In this document: positions 42,049-54,400 of the stretch, piece by piece
How positions within the stretch are numbered: position 1 is the first letter of the stretch
Layout: each line of letters starts with the position of its first letter
Source: Cytophagales bacterium
GTDB lineage: Bacteria; Bacteroidota; Bacteroidia; Cytophagales; Cyclobacteriaceae
Direction of reading: 5' to 3'
NCBI GenBank assembly: GCA_020403045.1
Contig: JADBYK010000020.1
Span: 1-61,604 of the forward strand
DNA length: 61,604 nt
Program-made: the position numbers and the translations under genes
The notes under the pieces: model-generated
What the model was told of the DNA's origin: nothing
What the model saw: only the letters and a program-made list of their open reading frames with translations
The model's database searches: none

Positions 42049-42495
42049 ATGAAAAACGTAAAGAGCCTCCTTTTCCTGTTCGCAATAGTATTAGCTGCAT
42101 GTACTCAGTCAGCAAAGCATGACGAACACCACCATGATGCGGGTAATTCTGGTGAAAATCCAAACCAGACGCTGTACGATCAAGTGATGGATATTCACGA
42201 TGAAATTATGCCTCGGGCAGAGGACATTTATCAACTCAAGAAAGAATTGCAAGAAAAATTGACTAACAGTCCAGACATGGCTGCGGATAAAAAGCAAGAA
42301 TTGGAACTGGTCATTGCGCAGCTGGATTCTGCCGATCAATCCATGATGGATTGGATGCATCAATTCAAACCGCTCCCGGATTCTGCCGATCAGGAAAAAG
42401 CAAGAGCTTATCTAGAATCTGAAATGGAGAGAATTAAGAAGGTAAAAGACCTAATGAACGAGTCGATAGCAAAAGCCAGATTGGCGAAGAATTAA
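42049..42495 (+). CDS. His-rich helical lipoprotein
   Basis: A 148-aa lipoprotein with lipobox LAAC (Cys18), followed by KHDEHHHDAG, a short His/Asp cluster that could bind metal. The rest is helical and highly charged with coiled-coil character (YDQVMDIHDEIMPRAEDIYQ, LKKELQEKL, ESEMERIKKVKDLMNES). Similar small proteins in Bacteroidota have been labelled viral A-type inclusion protein, a name without functional meaning. It is divergent from the pheA leader; TATATTTA at about 42017 is a weak -7 candidate. No metal transport genes adjoin it. Confidence 0.78.
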   Translation: MKNVKSLLFLFAIVLAACTQSAKHDEHHHDAGNSGENPNQTLYDQVMDIHDEIMPRAEDIYQLKKELQEKLTNSPDMAADKKQELELVIAQLDSADQSMMDWMHQFKPLPDSADQEKARAYLESEMERIKKVKDLMNESIAKARLAKN

Positions 42496-42551
42496 CAGAG
42501 CGTTTTGTTGAAGTTCGCACCAAGCCTGGTAGATACAACGAGTTTTAATAG

Positions 42552-43049
42552 TTACTTCTTTTTGCGTTTAGCCGCGCTGTGGTGGGGCAACTCTTTTCCT
42601 GTTGCTTTCTTCCCTTCCTTCTCACGGTTCTTTTGCTCTAGACGAATATTGTAACGGATCACTTGCCAGTATTCTGCGCCATACCCCACTAAGATTTCAG
42701 CACCAGCCGGGATATCTTTCGATGCCTCAATGTAGCATCGCTTCTTTTCAGTCACATATTCGGAGTTGTTGCGGACACCCTCCACTCTGGCTATACCCAT
42801 CGCATCATTTGCAAAATGGGCTACTGATTTCTTCGTTTGCCAGGCATCAATGCAGTTCTTGCTATTAAAGAAAAACACATAACCATTGCGGTCATCGGCC
42901 ATTTTCTCTACTTCTTTCCAAGTAACCAACTTGCCCTTATACTCTACAATACGAGTTCCCTTGGCAATTGCAACTTTTGTAAATAACCCACGCCCCGCGC
43001 CTGGCAGTGTGGACTTCTTAACAATTAGCGATTTCTCTAGTAAGGCCAT
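42552..43049 (-). CDS. SET domain protein, possible lysine methyltransferase
   Basis: A 165-aa bacterial SET-domain protein. Features: the N-terminal SET strand STLPGAGRGLFTKVAIAKGT, then RIVEYKGKLVTWKE, the SAM/active-site pseudoknot region VAHFANDAMG (where eukaryotic enzymes have NHSCxPN), KRCYIEASKDIPAGAEILVGYG with the catalytic-type Tyr, and a lysine-rich tail (KKATGKELPHHSAAKRKKK, near the end). The basic tail may target nucleic acid or a ribosome-linked substrate. It lies directly after rpsJ but is separated from it by a strong terminator. Substrate unknown. Confidence 0.85.
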   Translation of the reverse strand: MALLEKSLIVKKSTLPGAGRGLFTKVAIAKGTRIVEYKGKLVTWKEVEKMADDRNGYVFFFNSKNCIDAWQTKKSVAHFANDAMGIARVEGVRNNSEYVTEKKRCYIEASKDIPAGAEILVGYGAEYWQVIRYNIRLEQKNREKEGKKATGKELPHHSAAKRKKK

Positions 43050-43075
43050 TTCAGTGTGCTGTTAGGTACAAAAAA

Positions 43076-43102
43076 AACATCCTGACGATTAATCAGGATG
43101 TT
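43076..43102 (-). terminator. Terminator after rpsJ
   Basis: A perfect 10-bp stem (43076-43085 AACATCCTGA with 43093-43102) with a 7-nt loop. On the minus strand it is followed by a run of T. It starts 22 nt past the rpsJ stop and ends the rpsL-rpsG-fusA-rpsJ transcript before the SET gene. Confidence 0.9.
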
Positions 43103-43124
43103 TCTTATAAAATATTTGTAAATC

Positions 43125-43427
43125 TTATTTGATGATAACATCTACACCAGACGGCAATTCCAGTTTCATCAACGCATCGATTGTCTTAGTACTGCTTGAG
43201 TAGATATCTACTACGCGCTTATACGTACACAATTGAAATTGCTCACGCGCTTTCTTGTTTACGTGTGGCGAGCGAAGTACTGTGAACTTCTCTTTCTCTG
43301 TAGGAAGGGGAATAGGTCCGCTTACGACAGCACCTGTTGCTTTTACCGCGCGCACGATTTTCTCAGATGACTTGTCCACCAAGTTGTGATCGTACGATTT
43401 TAATTTGATTCTGATTTTTTGGCTCAT
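43125..43427 (-). CDS. rpsJ: 30S ribosomal protein S10
   Basis: A 100-aa S10 ([60 protein letters not shown]). Also known as NusE, a partner of NusG in antitermination. It follows fusA after 22 nt as the last gene of the str cluster. In many bacteria rpsJ opens the long S10 operon (rplC, rplD and so on); here a strong terminator follows at once and the next gene encodes a SET protein, so the S10 cluster must lie elsewhere. Confidence 0.97.
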   Translation of the reverse strand: MSQKIRIKLKSYDHNLVDKSSEKIVRAVKATGAVVSGPIPLPTEKEKFTVLRSPHVNKKAREQFQLCTYKRVVDIYSSSTKTIDALMKLELPSGVDVIIK

Positions 43428-43449
43428 GATCTAAACGTCTTTTAGATAT

Positions 43450-45561
43450 TTATTTGGCAACAGCGCCTTTTACTTGTTCAATTACTTTCTCTGCTAAGTT
43501 TCTAGGTACTGGAGCGTAGTGTGCAAATGTTAAGTTTGCCGATGCACGGCCTGAAGTGATTGTTCTCAAGTCTGTAACATAACCAAACAATTCTGACAAT
43601 GGCACATCTGCTTTAATTACCTGAGCACCGCCACGGGTATCCATTCCTTTCATGATACCTCTTCTTCTGTTTAAGTCTCCTGTTACAGAACCGGTGTACT
43701 CGTCTGGTGAAATAACTTCCACACCCATGATTGGTTCTAACAATTGAGGAGCGCACTTGCGAGCGGCCTCTTTAAATCCAATGCGAGCGGCCAATTCAAA
43801 TGACAATGAATCAGAGTCAACATCGTGGAAAGAACCGTGGTACAATCTCACTTTCATGGAGTCAATAGGATAACCAGCTAGCGGACCATTCACCATAGAC
43901 TGCTCAAAACCTTTTTGAATAGCAGGAATGAATTCGCGAGGGATCACACCACCTACGATGTCATTTTCAAACTCAAGACCTGGCTTATCTTCAGGTCCCA
44001 GCTCACGTGGTCCGATTTCGAATACGATATCGGCAAATTTACCACGACCACCGGTCTGCTTCTTGTATACTTCCTTATGCTCAACTGACTTAGTAAGTGC
44101 TTCTTTGTAAGCAACCTGAGGCGCGCCTTGGTTGATCTCAACTTTGAACTCACGCTTCAAGCGGTCAATGATAATCTCCAAGTGTAATTCACCCATTCCG
44201 CGAAGAATAACCTGACCTGTTTCGTGATCAGTATTGACGCGCAATGTTGGGTCTTCTTCAACCAACTTAGCGATAGCCATACCCAATTTATCAGCATCCA
44301 CTTGCTTCTTAGGCTCAATAGCATAACCGATAACTGGCTCAGGGAATACCATTGACTCTAATATCACCTTGCGTTTTTCATCGCATAAGGTATCGCCTGT
44401 TTTAATATCCTTAAATCCAACCACCGCACCAATATCTCCCACAGGAAGTCTATCGATTTGGTTTTGCTTATTGGCGTGCATTTGGAACACGCGAGAAATT
44501 CTTTCTTTCGATTCTGTCCGTGTATTGTATACATAAGAGCCAGACTCCAACACTCCGGAATAAGCACGAATGAAACACAAGCGACCTACGAATGGATCTG
44601 TTGCAATTTTGAAAGCCAAGGCTACAAAAGGCTCCTTCTCATCAGGTCTGATGGTAACCGGTAAATCTGTATCAGGGTCTGTTCCAATGATCTCATCTTT
44701 ATCCAATGGTGACGGCAATAATTCCATCACATAATCAAGCATGGTTTGCACTCCTTTGTTTTTGAAAGAAGAACCACACACCATCGGCACAATTTTCATG
44801 CTGATAGTTGCCTCGCGCAATGCCTTCAATATTTCTGCAGTAGAAATCGAATTAGGATCAACAAAATATTTTTCGATCAACGTCTCATCTACTTCAGCTA
44901 CTGCTTCCAATAGTTTCTCGCGGTATTCTTTGGCCTCCTCAACCATGTCCTCAGGAATAGGAACTTCTTGGAAGGTCATGCCTTTGTCATGCTCATTCCA
45001 GATTATACCCTTATTGCCCACTAAGTCAACAACGCCTCTAAAATTATCTTCTGCTCCAATTGGAAGTTGTAGTGCAACTGCTTTGCTGCCTAGCTTTTCT
45101 TTTACTTGCTTACAAACATCTAAGAAGTCGGCACCGGAACGATCCATCTTATTTACAAATCCGATACGCGCCACTTTATAATTATCAGCCAAGCGCCAGT
45201 TCGTTTCTGATTGAGGCTCTACACCATCAACAGAGCTAAACAAGAAAACTAGACCATCCAATACACGCAATGAACGATTCACTTCAACTGTAAAATCAAC
45301 GTGACCAGGTGTATCGATAATGTTTACGTGGTAGTCGTTCGCCTTGTATTTCCAATAAACGGTTGTTGCAGCCGAAGTGATAGTAATACCCCGCTCTTGC
45401 TCTTGCGCCATCCAGTCCATGGTTGCCGCGCCATCATGTACTTCCCCAATCTTGTGGTTTACACCAGCATAATATAGAATACGTTCAGTAGTCGTAGTTT
45501 TTCCAGCATCAATGTGCGCTGCGATACCAATGTTTCTCGTGTACTTTAAATCCCTTGCCAT
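43450..45561 (-). CDS. fusA: Elongation factor G
   Basis: The translocation GTPase of translation, 703 aa. G1 [21 protein letters not shown]2 region [13 protein letters not shown]3 [13 protein letters not shown]4 NKMDRSG; domain II ([18 protein letters not shown]), domain IV ([20 protein letters not shown]) and domain V ([13 protein letters not shown]) are all present. Length is normal. It sits between rpsG and rpsJ, 39 nt after rpsG, in the conserved str order. Confidence 0.98.
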   Translation of the reverse strand: MARDLKYTRNIGIAAHIDAGKTTTTERILYYAGVNHKIGEVHDGAATMDWMAQEQERGITITSAATTVYWKYKANDYHVNIIDTPGHVDFTVEVNRSLRVLDGLVFLFSSVDGVEPQSETNWRLADNYKVARIGFVNKMDRSGADFLDVCKQVKEKLGSKAVALQLPIGAEDNFRGVVDLVGNKGIIWNEHDKGMTFQEVPIPEDMVEEAKEYREKLLEAVAEVDETLIEKYFVDPNSISTAEILKALREATISMKIVPMVCGSSFKNKGVQTMLDYVMELLPSPLDKDEIIGTDPDTDLPVTIRPDEKEPFVALAFKIATDPFVGRLCFIRAYSGVLESGSYVYNTRTESKERISRVFQMHANKQNQIDRLPVGDIGAVVGFKDIKTGDTLCDEKRKVILESMVFPEPVIGYAIEPKKQVDADKLGMAIAKLVEEDPTLRVNTDHETGQVILRGMGELHLEIIIDRLKREFKVEINQGAPQVAYKEALTKSVEHKEVYKKQTGGRGKFADIVFEIGPRELGPEDKPGLEFENDIVGGVIPREFIPAIQKGFEQSMVNGPLAGYPIDSMKVRLYHGSFHDVDSDSLSFELAARIGFKEAARKCAPQLLEPIMGVEVISPDEYTGSVTGDLNRRRGIMKGMDTRGGAQVIKADVPLSELFGYVTDLRTITSGRASANLTFAHYAPVPRNLAEKVIEQVKGAVAK

Positions 45562-45600
45562 GAAAGATGTTAGAATTAAGAGTTATGATTGAGGATTTAA

Positions 45601-46071
45601 TTAAAATCTAAAATGAGAGAATGCTTTGTTCGCTTCTGCCATGCGGTGTGTATCGTCTTTTTTCTTGATCGCAGCACCTTCACCTTTGGATGCAGCAAGG
45701 ATTTCTCCAGCCAGCCTATCCATCATCGTTTTTTCACCGCGAGCCCGCGCATAGTCAATCAACCATTTGATGCTCAAATTGATCTTGCGCTCAGGGCGAA
45801 TTTCTACAGGCACTTGAAAAGTAGCACCACCAACCCTACGGCTTTTCACTTCAACACCTGGAGTTACATTGCTCATGGCACGCTTCCATACCTCTAGGCC
45901 ATTTTCACCGCCCGCTTTTTTCTCCACTTGCTCAATCGCATCGTAGAAGATATTGTAGGCAATACTTTTCTTGCCATCGTTCATCATATAGTTCACAAAC
46001 TTGGTTACCAAGGTATCGTTGAACTTAGGATCAGGAAGAAGGTATCTTTTCTTTGGTTTTGACTTTCTCAT
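45601..46071 (-). CDS. rpsG: 30S ribosomal protein S7
   Basis: A 156-aa S7, the primary 16S rRNA binder of the 30S head. It starts [20 protein letters not shown] and contains [36 protein letters not shown] and the C-terminal [20 protein letters not shown]. Standard length. Located 20 nt after rpsL in the str cluster. Confidence 0.98.
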   Translation of the reverse strand: MRKSKPKKRYLLPDPKFNDTLVTKFVNYMMNDGKKSIAYNIFYDAIEQVEKKAGGENGLEVWKRAMSNVTPGVEVKSRRVGGATFQVPVEIRPERKINLSIKWLIDYARARGEKTMMDRLAGEILAASKGEGAAIKKKDDTHRMAEANKAFSHFRF

Positions 46072-46091
46072 GGCTAACTATTTTGAATGCT

Positions 46092-46511
46092 TTATTTCTT
46101 TTTTGCCGGTGCCCCCTTAGCTGCCGGAGCTGCTGCTCCTGCCTTTGGACGCTTTGCGCCATATTTCGAACGGCTTTGCTTGCGTCCATTAACACCTGCT
46201 GTATCGAGTGCTCCACGCACAATGTGGTACCTTACTCCTGGCAGATCCTTCACACGACCACCGCGAACTAGCACGATAGAGTGTTCTTGAAGGTTATGGC
46301 CTTCGCCCATGATGTAAGCGTTTACCTCTTTCTGGTTCGTAAGGCGCACACGGGCAACCTTTCTCATAGCAGAATTAGGCTTTTTTGGGGTGGTTGTGTA
46401 CACACGAGTACACACGCCCCTACGCTGAGGCGATGAATCAAGGGCTGGAGACTTTGACTTAAAAGTCAATTTTGTCCGTCCTTTTCTCACAAGTTGCTGA
46501 ATGGTAGGCAT
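46092..46511 (-). CDS. rpsL: 30S ribosomal protein S12
   Basis: S12 of the decoding centre: [20 protein letters not shown], then [19 protein letters not shown] with the Lys of the streptomycin-sensitive form, and [20 protein letters not shown]. 139 aa; the last about 18 residues form an Ala/Lys-rich tail ([16 protein letters not shown]) beyond the usual end of about 124-130 aa. First gene of the str cluster, with its own promoter about 40 nt upstream. Confidence 0.98.
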   Translation of the reverse strand: MPTIQQLVRKGRTKLTFKSKSPALDSSPQRRGVCTRVYTTTPKKPNSAMRKVARVRLTNQKEVNAYIMGEGHNLQEHSIVLVRGGRVKDLPGVRYHIVRGALDTAGVNGRKQSRSKYGAKRPKAGAAAPAAKGAPAKKK

Positions 46512-46548
46512 TTATGTTTTCTTTTAAAACCTTTAAAAATAAGGACTG

Positions 46549-46579
46549 CAAAGGTATTTAAATTTGGAAGGATGCAAAA
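46549..46579 (-). promoter_or_regulatory. Promoter of rpsL-rpsG-fusA-rpsJ
   Basis: On the minus strand TTTTG (46579-46575), an 18-nt spacer and TACCTTTG (46556-46549), matching the Bacteroidota -33/-7 pattern. The -7 box is followed by CAGTCCTT, identical to the sequence after the -7 box of the tRNA-Trp-secE promoter (58659-58666). The distance to the rpsL ATG is 37 nt. Confidence 0.75.
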
Positions 46580-46653
46580 TTTTGGCGTAAAGAAATTTTG
46601 AAGCAGGAGCATTTTTTGGCCATGTCGGAGCCGTAAAAAGGGCTGAAAACCAA

Positions 46654-46977
46654 CTATGCTTCCCCCATTGTACCTCCAAAATTCATTGGGAAAGTAGGAA
46701 GGTCATTGGTTTGTTTTATAGCGCCAAATGTTGCCTCGTATTTGCTAATATTATCCTTCAAGGCGGCCAATAGGCGTTTCGCATGTTCGGGGGTAATCAC
46801 GATTCGCGACTTGACCTTTGCTTTTGGAACACCTGGCATTAGCCGTATGAAATCAATCACAAATTCACTATTGGAGTGAGCAATCATTGCGAGATTTGAA
46901 TAAATGCCTTCAGCAATCTCTTCGGATAGCTCGATGTTGATCTGATTTTGGGGAGGGATGTTTTTGTCGTCTGCCAT
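46654..46977 (-). CDS. DUF3467 protein between rpoC and rpsL
   Basis: A 107-aa cytoplasmic protein of the DUF3467 family: QINIELSEEIAEGIYSNLAM, AHSNSEFVIDFIRLMPGVPK, AKVKSRIVITPEHAKRLLAA and LKDNISKYEATFG. In Bacteroidota this gene commonly lies just after rpoC, which hints at a link to transcription or ribosome synthesis, but no function is established. It lies 87 nt after rpoC, in an AT-rich spacer; 142 nt and a promoter separate it from rpsL. Confidence 0.88.
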   Translation of the reverse strand: MADDKNIPPQNQINIELSEEIAEGIYSNLAMIAHSNSEFVIDFIRLMPGVPKAKVKSRIVITPEHAKRLLAALKDNISKYEATFGAIKQTNDLPTFPMNFGGTMGEA

Positions 46978-47064
46978 AATATTTAATTTTTCGATTAGCC
47001 AATAAAATCAATTAGCCAATGGTTACCCATCGGCTAATTGATAATCGATTAATTGACAATTCAA

Positions 47065-50000
47065 TTAATCTTGCAACTCTTTCACTTTCCGCTCAGGTGC
47101 ATCGACCATTCGTTGGTAATCTTCTTCAGACCCAACAATCATGTCGTTGAACCTACGCTGACCTGTACCTGCAGGGATCAAATGTCCTACAATCACGTTT
47201 TCCTTCAAGCCCATCAATTGATCAGCTTTACCACGGATAGCAGCTTCACTCAATACTTTGGTGGTCTCTTGGAAAGAAGCAGCTGACAACCAGCTTTCCG
47301 TTTTCAAAGATGCCTGAGTAATACCTTGCAATGTCGGACGAGACACAGCTGACAACGCATCCCGTACTTCTACGATACGCTGATCTTTTCTCTTTAATGA
47401 AGAGTTTTCATCACGGAATTCACGTGGCGAAATGATCTGGCCAACTTTGAATCTTGTTGAGTCGCCTGAATCCATCACCACTTTCTTATCCAAGATCAAG
47501 TCGTTCTCCTCACGGAATTCAAACTTATCAACATATTCGCCAGGCAAGAAAGTCGTATCTCCTGAATCAATAATCTCTACTTTCTGCATCATTTGACTAA
47601 CGATACACTCAATGTGTTTGTCGTTGATCTTCACACCTTGCAGGCGATACACCTCTTGAATTTCATTCACAAGATACTCTTGCACCGCAGTCGGGCCTTT
47701 TATTGACAAAATATCAGAGGGTGTAATCGCACCATCAGAAAGTGGTTGACCCGCTTTCACAAAGTCATTGTCCTGCACCAAAATGTGTTTGCTCAAAGGA
47801 ACTAAGTAGCGCTTTTGTACACCATCTTTTGATTCGATGAATATTTCGCGATTACCACGCTTAATACCACCATATGTGACTACTCCATCAATCTCGCTGA
47901 CAACAGCTGGATTAGAAGGATTACGTGCTTCAAACAATTCTGTTACACGTGGAAGACCACCAGTAATGTCGCGAGACTTACCCATCGTACGAGGAATCTT
48001 GGCCATTACTTGTCCAGCCTTGATTTTCTCGCCCGCATCAACTGCTAAGTGAGCTCCTACCGGCATGTTATAACCTTTTGAGTCGGTCTTCCCTTTTACA
48101 ATGACTGACGGATTTTTCGTCTTGTCACGTGTATCAGTGATCACTTTCTCGCGGTGACCAGTCTGTTCATCGGACTCTTCTTTGTAAGTAAGGCCTTCAA
48201 TGATGGCTTCATACTCAATCTCTCCATCAAATTCGGAAAGGATAACTGCGTTGTAAGGATCCCAGTAGCAAAGCTCTGCACCTTTTTCAACTTTCTGTCC
48301 ATCCTTTATTTTCAAGTAAGCACCGTAAGGAACATTATTGGCAATCAACACACGCTTCTCATCGTCCAGAATACGAATCTCTCCAGTACGCCCCATCACC
48401 ACTTTCACTTTATTCTCATCCTTATCAGTTGTGTCAACGGTACGGATGGCTTCGAATTCAATTGTTCCAGAGAACTTTGCTTTGATGTTTGCATCTACCG
48501 CAATGTTAGAGGCTGTACCTCCAACGTGGAACGTACGAAGTGTAAGCTGTGTACCCGGCTCTCCAATTGACTGAGCTGCAATTACACCAACAGCCTCGCC
48601 CTCTTGTACCATTTTGCCAGTGGCCAAATTACGGCCGTAGCATTTTGCGCAACCACCAAACTTTGTTTCGCAAGTAAGGATAGAGCGAATTTCTACTTCT
48701 TCTATACTTGTTTCCTCAATTTGTTTCGCGATCTCGTCTGTGATTTCTTCGTTACCCGCACAAATTAATTTCTCCGTGAGCGGATCGTAGATATCGTGTA
48801 CTGTCACACGACCCACAATACGTTCAGACAATGGCTCTACTATATCTTCATTGTCTTTCAATGCTGAAACCTTCAAGCCTCTGAGCGTACCACAATCATC
48901 TTCAGTAATAACCAAGTCATTGGCAACGTCTACCAACCTACGCGTCAAGTAACCCGCATCAGCCGTTTTCAAAGCTGTGTCGGCCAAACCTTTACGCGCA
49001 CCGTGTGTAGAAATGAAATACTCCAACACATCTAATCCTTCCTTAAAGTTGGATAAGATTGGGTTCTCAATGATTGAACCAACAGAACCCGCCAAATTCT
49101 TTTGAGGCTTTGCCATCAATCCACGCATTCCACCCAACTGACGAATCTGCTCACGTGATCCACGTGCACCAGAGTGCATCATCATATAAATAGAGTTGAA
49201 CCCTTGTTGATCTTCTTCCAATTGCTTCATCAGCGTATTGGTCAACATCGTGTTGGTTCTGGTCCAGATATCGATTACCTGATTGTAACGCTCATTGTCA
49301 GTAATCAAACCCATCATGTAGTTATTCCAAACAGAATCAACTTCTTTCTGAGCTTCTTCTACTAACTTCTTTTTCTCCGCTGGTACTTTCACATCACCTA
49401 ACCCCATTGACAAACCTCCGCGGTAAGCCATTTGGAAACCAAGTTCCTTGATATCATCTAAGAACTTAGCGGTCTTAGCTTGACCTGCATACTTAAATAC
49501 GTCTGCGATAATGGTTTGAAGTTTCTTCTTTGTCAAAAGCTCATCCACGAAACCAACTTCCTCAGGTATCACTTGATTGAAAATAACGCGACCTGTTACA
49601 GTCTCAATCATTTTTCTCGTTACTGTCCCAGTCTTTTTATCTTTTACATTGGCTTTTACCTTGATGATAGCATGCTTTGAAAGCTTGCCCTCGTTGTAAG
49701 CAATCACCACCTCTTCGGCAGAATAGAAGGTTTTGCCTTCTCCTTTTTCTCCTTTTCTTCCCTTCGTCAAATAGTATAGACCCAACACCATGTCCTGAGA
49801 AGGTACGGTGATAGGTGCACCGTTCGCAGGGTTCAAAATGTTGTGAGACGAAAGCATCAATAAAGAAGCTTCCAATATCGCTTCCTGACCTAGCGGGATA
49901 TGAACAGCCATCTGGTCACCGTCAAAGTCAGCGTTAAATGCAGTACAAACAAGTGGATGCAATTGGATCGCTTTCCCTTCAATCAACTTAGGCTGGAATG

Positions 50001-51348
50001 CTTGTATACCTAATCTGTGTAGGGTTGGAGCACGGTTGAGAAGAACAGGATGTCCTTTCAATACGTTTTCCAAAATATCCCAAACAACTGGATCCTTTCT
50101 ATCAACAATTTTCTTCGCAGACTTCACCGTCTTTACAATACCTCTTTCGATCAGCTTGCGGATAATAAATGGCTTGAATAATTCAGCTGCCATATCCTTT
50201 GGCAAACCGCACTCATGCAATTTCAATTCAGGACCAACCACAATTACAGAACGACCTGAATAGTCAACACGCTTACCTAATAAGTTTTGACGGAAACGCC
50301 CTTGCTTTCCTTTCAGCATATCGCTCAAAGACTTCAAGGCACGGTTACCATCCGAACGTACTGCATTCACTTTACGCGAGTTGTCAAACAATGAATCGAC
50401 TGCCTCTTGTAACATGCGTTTTTCGTTCCGTAGAATAACCTCAGGAGCCTTGATGTCAATCAATCTCTTCAAACGATTATTGCGTATGATCACACGTCTG
50501 TACAAGTCATTCAAATCGGAAGTCGCAAAACGACCTCCATCCAACGGCACCAGAGGACGTAACTCAGGTGGAATTACAGGAACCATTTTAATGGTCATCC
50601 ACTGCGGACGATTTTCAACGCGAGTGTTTGCTTCACGGAAAGCTTCGACTACTTTCAAACGCTTTAATGCCTCGGCTTTACGTTGTTGAGAAGTATCGGT
50701 TGCCGCCTGATGACGAAGTTCATAGGAAAGTTCATCCAACTTCACACGGCTCAATAACATCTCTAGTGCATCAGCACCCATTTTAGCAATAAACTTCTTC
50801 GGATCAGCATCATCCAATAACTGATTCTCACGCGGAAGCTTGTCTACAATATCCAGGTATTCTTCCTCAGTCAAGAAATCAAGACGGTTGATGCCATCTT
50901 CCTCTTTTATTCCGGGAGCAATTACCACATATCTTTCATAGTAGATAATTTGATCAAGCTTCTTCGTTGGTAAGCCCAACAAGTATCCAATCTTATTTGG
51001 CAAGGAACGGAAATACCAGATGTGTGCAACGGGTACCACCAATTCGATGTGCCCCATGCGCTCACGCCTAACCTTCTTCTCAGTAACCTCTACACCGCAT
51101 CGATCACAGATAATGCCCTTGTAACGAATACGCTTATACTTTCCGCAATGACATTCCCAGTCCTTTACAGGGCCGAAAATACGCTCACAAAACAAACCAC
51201 CCATCTCTGGCTTATAAGTTCTGTAATTGATGGTCTCCGGTTGCGTGATCTCACCATGCGAGCTTTCCAAAATTGATTCCGGAGAAGCTAAACTGATAGT
51301 GATTTTTGAGAAATCGTTGTTGATCTTTTTATTTTTTCTGAAAGACAT
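47065..51348 (-). CDS. rpoC: RNA polymerase subunit beta'
   Basis: The largest RNA polymerase subunit, 1427 aa. It shows the N-terminal zinc-binding Cys set ([20 protein letters not shown], residues about 66-90), the rudder/lid region, the catalytic NADFDGDQM near residue 465, the trigger-loop bridge region [20 protein letters not shown] and the second zinc site ([15 protein letters not shown]). Length is normal for Bacteroidota. It lies 97 nt downstream of rpoB, across a spacer with an inverted repeat. Confidence 0.99.
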   Translation of the reverse strand: MSFRKNKKINNDFSKITISLASPESILESSHGEITQPETINYRTYKPEMGGLFCERIFGPVKDWECHCGKYKRIRYKGIICDRCGVEVTEKKVRRERMGHIELVVPVAHIWYFRSLPNKIGYLLGLPTKKLDQIIYYERYVVIAPGIKEEDGINRLDFLTEEEYLDIVDKLPRENQLLDDADPKKFIAKMGADALEMLLSRVKLDELSYELRHQAATDTSQQRKAEALKRLKVVEAFREANTRVENRPQWMTIKMVPVIPPELRPLVPLDGGRFATSDLNDLYRRVIIRNNRLKRLIDIKAPEVILRNEKRMLQEAVDSLFDNSRKVNAVRSDGNRALKSLSDMLKGKQGRFRQNLLGKRVDYSGRSVIVVGPELKLHECGLPKDMAAELFKPFIIRKLIERGIVKTVKSAKKIVDRKDPVVWDILENVLKGHPVLLNRAPTLHRLGIQAFQPKLIEGKAIQLHPLVCTAFNADFDGDQMAVHIPLGQEAILEASLLMLSSHNILNPANGAPITVPSQDMVLGLYYLTKGRKGEKGEGKTFYSAEEVVIAYNEGKLSKHAIIKVKANVKDKKTGTVTRKMIETVTGRVIFNQVIPEEVGFVDELLTKKKLQTIIADVFKYAGQAKTAKFLDDIKELGFQMAYRGGLSMGLGDVKVPAEKKKLVEEAQKEVDSVWNNYMMGLITDNERYNQVIDIWTRTNTMLTNTLMKQLEEDQQGFNSIYMMMHSGARGSREQIRQLGGMRGLMAKPQKNLAGSVGSIIENPILSNFKEGLDVLEYFISTHGARKGLADTALKTADAGYLTRRLVDVANDLVITEDDCGTLRGLKVSALKDNEDIVEPLSERIVGRVTVHDIYDPLTEKLICAGNEEITDEIAKQIEETSIEEVEIRSILTCETKFGGCAKCYGRNLATGKMVQEGEAVGVIAAQSIGEPGTQLTLRTFHVGGTASNIAVDANIKAKFSGTIEFEAIRTVDTTDKDENKVKVVMGRTGEIRILDDEKRVLIANNVPYGAYLKIKDGQKVEKGAELCYWDPYNAVILSEFDGEIEYEAIIEGLTYKEESDEQTGHREKVITDTRDKTKNPSVIVKGKTDSKGYNMPVGAHLAVDAGEKIKAGQVMAKIPRTMGKSRDITGGLPRVTELFEARNPSNPAVVSEIDGVVTYGGIKRGNREIFIESKDGVQKRYLVPLSKHILVQDNDFVKAGQPLSDGAITPSDILSIKGPTAVQEYLVNEIQEVYRLQGVKINDKHIECIVSQMMQKVEIIDSGDTTFLPGEYVDKFEFREENDLILDKKVVMDSGDSTRFKVGQIISPREFRDENSSLKRKDQRIVEVRDALSAVSRPTLQGITQASLKTESWLSAASFQETTKVLSEAAIRGKADQLMGLKENVIVGHLIPAGTGQRRFNDMIVGSEEDYQRMVDAPERKVKELQD

Positions 51349-51401
51349 GCTTGTTGAGTTTTCAGTTAACTAATTCTTTTTCCGTCTATGGTCGATGGTC
51401 A

Positions 51402-51431
51402 ATAGTCCATCGCTATCAAGCTATGGACTAT
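51402..51431 (-). other. Inverted repeat in the rpoB-rpoC spacer
   Basis: Arms 51402-51410 (ATAGTCCAT) and 51423-51431 (ATGGACTAT) pair perfectly over 9 bp with a 12-nt loop. Around them the spacer 51380-51446 is built from repeated short words (GTCGAT, GTCAATAGTC, GACTATCGACTATTGAC). No T-run follows the stem, so it is not a terminator; it could be an mRNA processing site between rpoB and rpoC. Confidence 0.5.
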
Positions 51432-51445
51432 CGACTATTGACTAT

Positions 51446-54400
51446 CTAATCCATCGTAATCTCTAATGCGAGACCACGCAATTCGTGTACTAATACGTTA
51501 AACGATTCTGGTATATTCGGCTTGCGCATATTCTCGCCTTTTACAATGGCTTCGTATGCTTTAGCGCGACCAATCACGTCATCTGATTTAATTGTCAAAA
51601 TTTCCTGTAGGATATGAGAAGCACCAAATGCTTCGATCGCCCATACCTCCATCTCACCAAAACGCTGACCACCAAATTGAGCTTTACCGCCCAATGGTTG
51701 TTGCGTAATCAATGAATAAGGTCCTATAGAACGTGCGTGCATCTTATCATCCACTAAGTGACCTAACTTGAGCATGTACGCCATTCCTACAGTAACAGGT
51801 TGATCGAATTTGTCTCCCGTCAATCCATCGTACAAATACGTTCTGCCAAACTCTGGCAACCCAGCTTCTGTCAACTCTGCTGAAACTTGCTCTAACGAAG
51901 CACCATCGAAAATCGGAGTAGCATATCTGCGACCCAATTTCTTTCCAGCCCACGCCAATACAGTTTCATAAATCTGACCCAAGTTCATACGAGAAGGTAC
52001 ACCCAGTGGATTCAAGCAAATGTCTACTGGTGTTCCATCTTCCAGGAACGGCATGTCTTCTTCTCTCACAATACGAGCAACCACGCCTTTGTTACCGTGA
52101 CGACCCGCCATTTTATCACCCACTTTAAGCTTACGCTTTTTAGCGATGTAAACTTTGGCCAGCTGTACGATACCTGTTGGTAACTCGTCACCGACTTCCA
52201 ATGTAAATCGCTCTCTCTTAAACGTACCTGCGATAGAGTTACGTTTATTAAGATAGTTTTTCACTAATTCAGAAACCGAATCATTAGTAGCATCATCAGT
52301 TGTCCAACCATCTAAGCTGATATCCACAATCAAGTTCACTTCCTCGGGCACGCTATAGTTACTTTCGTCACGATAGATGTTCTTGTCAGGGAACAGATTG
52401 CTTTCAATCACCTTGCTGGTGAACTTCACTCCTTTACTGATGAGTTCGTCTCCAAACTTATGCTTTACCCCTTGACTCGTTTTGCCAGTCAACAGATGCG
52501 TAAGTTTCTTGATCATCTCATTCTTGAGATCCGTCAAGCTTTTGCTATAACGGCTCTTCAGCGCATCCAATTCCTTTTTAGACTTGGTACGTACGTCCTT
52601 ATCTTTCTTAGGACGAGAGAATAATTTAGTATCGATTACAACACCTTTCAACGATGGCGGTGCTTTCATTGAAGCATCCTTCACGTCACCTGCCTTATCT
52701 CCAAAGATGGCTCTCAATAATTTTTCTTCTGGCGTTGGATCTGTCTCTCCTTTAGGAGTGATTTTACCTATCAGGATATCGCCTTCTTTCACTTCAGCGC
52801 CTACTCTGATAATACCATTCTCGTCCAGGTGCTTAATTGCCTCTTCGCTCACATTTGGAATCTCAGAAGTCAATTCCTCCTCACCACGTTTGGTGTCTCG
52901 AACTTCCAACTCAAACTCCTCCACGTGAATAGAAGTGTAGATATCATCGCGAACAACTCGCTCTGAAATAACAATCGCATCCTCGAAGTTGTATCCTTGC
53001 CACGGCATGTAAGCCACCAACAAGTTTTTACCTAATGCCAACTCTCCATTCGCTGTTCCATATCCCTGGCACAGTGGTTGGCCTTTTGACACCTTATCAC
53101 CTTTTTTAACAAGTGGCGTTAAATTGATACACGTATCCTGATTGGTTCTTCTGAACTTTATCAGGTTGTACGTTTTATACTCATCATCGAAGCGAACCAT
53201 TTGCTGATCTTCTGAAACGTCATACTTGATGACAATTTTTTTCGCATCTACAAATTCAACCGTTCCACTTGAGTCCGCCAATATCAAGGCTCTTGAATCC
53301 AACGCAATCCTTCCTTCCAAGCCAGTTCCCACGATAGGTGCTTCTGCACGCATCAATGGCACGGCTTGACGTTGCATGTTCGAACCCATCAAGGCACGGT
53401 TTGCATCATCGTGTTCCAAGAAAGGAATCATTGAAGCTGCAATTGATACAATTTGGTTAGGGGCAATGTCCATATAGCGAATCTCTTTTGGATCCACCAC
53501 TGGGAAATCTCCCTCGAAACGAGCTTTCACTTTCTCGTTTTCAAGTTCGCCACCTGCTTTAATTTTCACGTTCGCCTGGGCGATGTTATGCGTATCTTCT
53601 TCTTCAGCCGTCAAGAAAATAACATCCTTGCCCTTTACTTTACCATTTTCAACCGAGCGATATGGGGTTTCGATAAAGCCCATCTTGTTCACTTTTGCGT
53701 GAACACAAAGGGATGAAATCAAACCAATATTTGGCCCCTCGGGTGTTTCAATGGTACACAAACGACCATAGTGGGTATAGTGCACATCTCGCACCTCGAA
53801 ACCTGCACGCTCACGCGACAGACCCCCTGGCCCGAGTGCCGACATTCTTCTCTTGTGTGTAATCTCAGCCAATGGATTCGTTTGATCCATGAACTGTGAA
53901 AGTTGGTTTGTTCCAAAGAACGAATTGATCACGGAGCTCAATGTTCTGGCATTGATCAAGTCAACTGGCTTGAAATCTTCGTTATCACGAACGTTCATTC
54001 TTTCTTTGATGGTTCTGGCCATACGTGCCAATCCCACACCAAATTGAGAATACAATTGCTCACCTACTGTTCTTACCCGTCTATTGCTCAAGTGGTCAAT
54101 GTCATCCACCACAGCTTTAGAGTTAATCAAACCAATCAAATATTTTACGATGAGAATAATATCCTCAGTCGTTAATACACGTTGATCGAAGCTTAGGTCA
54201 AGCCCTAGTTTTTTGTTGATTCTATAACGACCCACCTCGCCTAAGTCATAACGCTTCTCACTAAAGAACAGACTCTGAATGATATCACGAGCTGTTTGTT
54301 CGTCAGGCGCTTCTGTATTTCTTAATTGACGATAGATTTGTTCTACCGCTTCTTTTTCTGAATTTGAGTTGTCTTTCGCGAGGGTATTGAAGATGATGTA

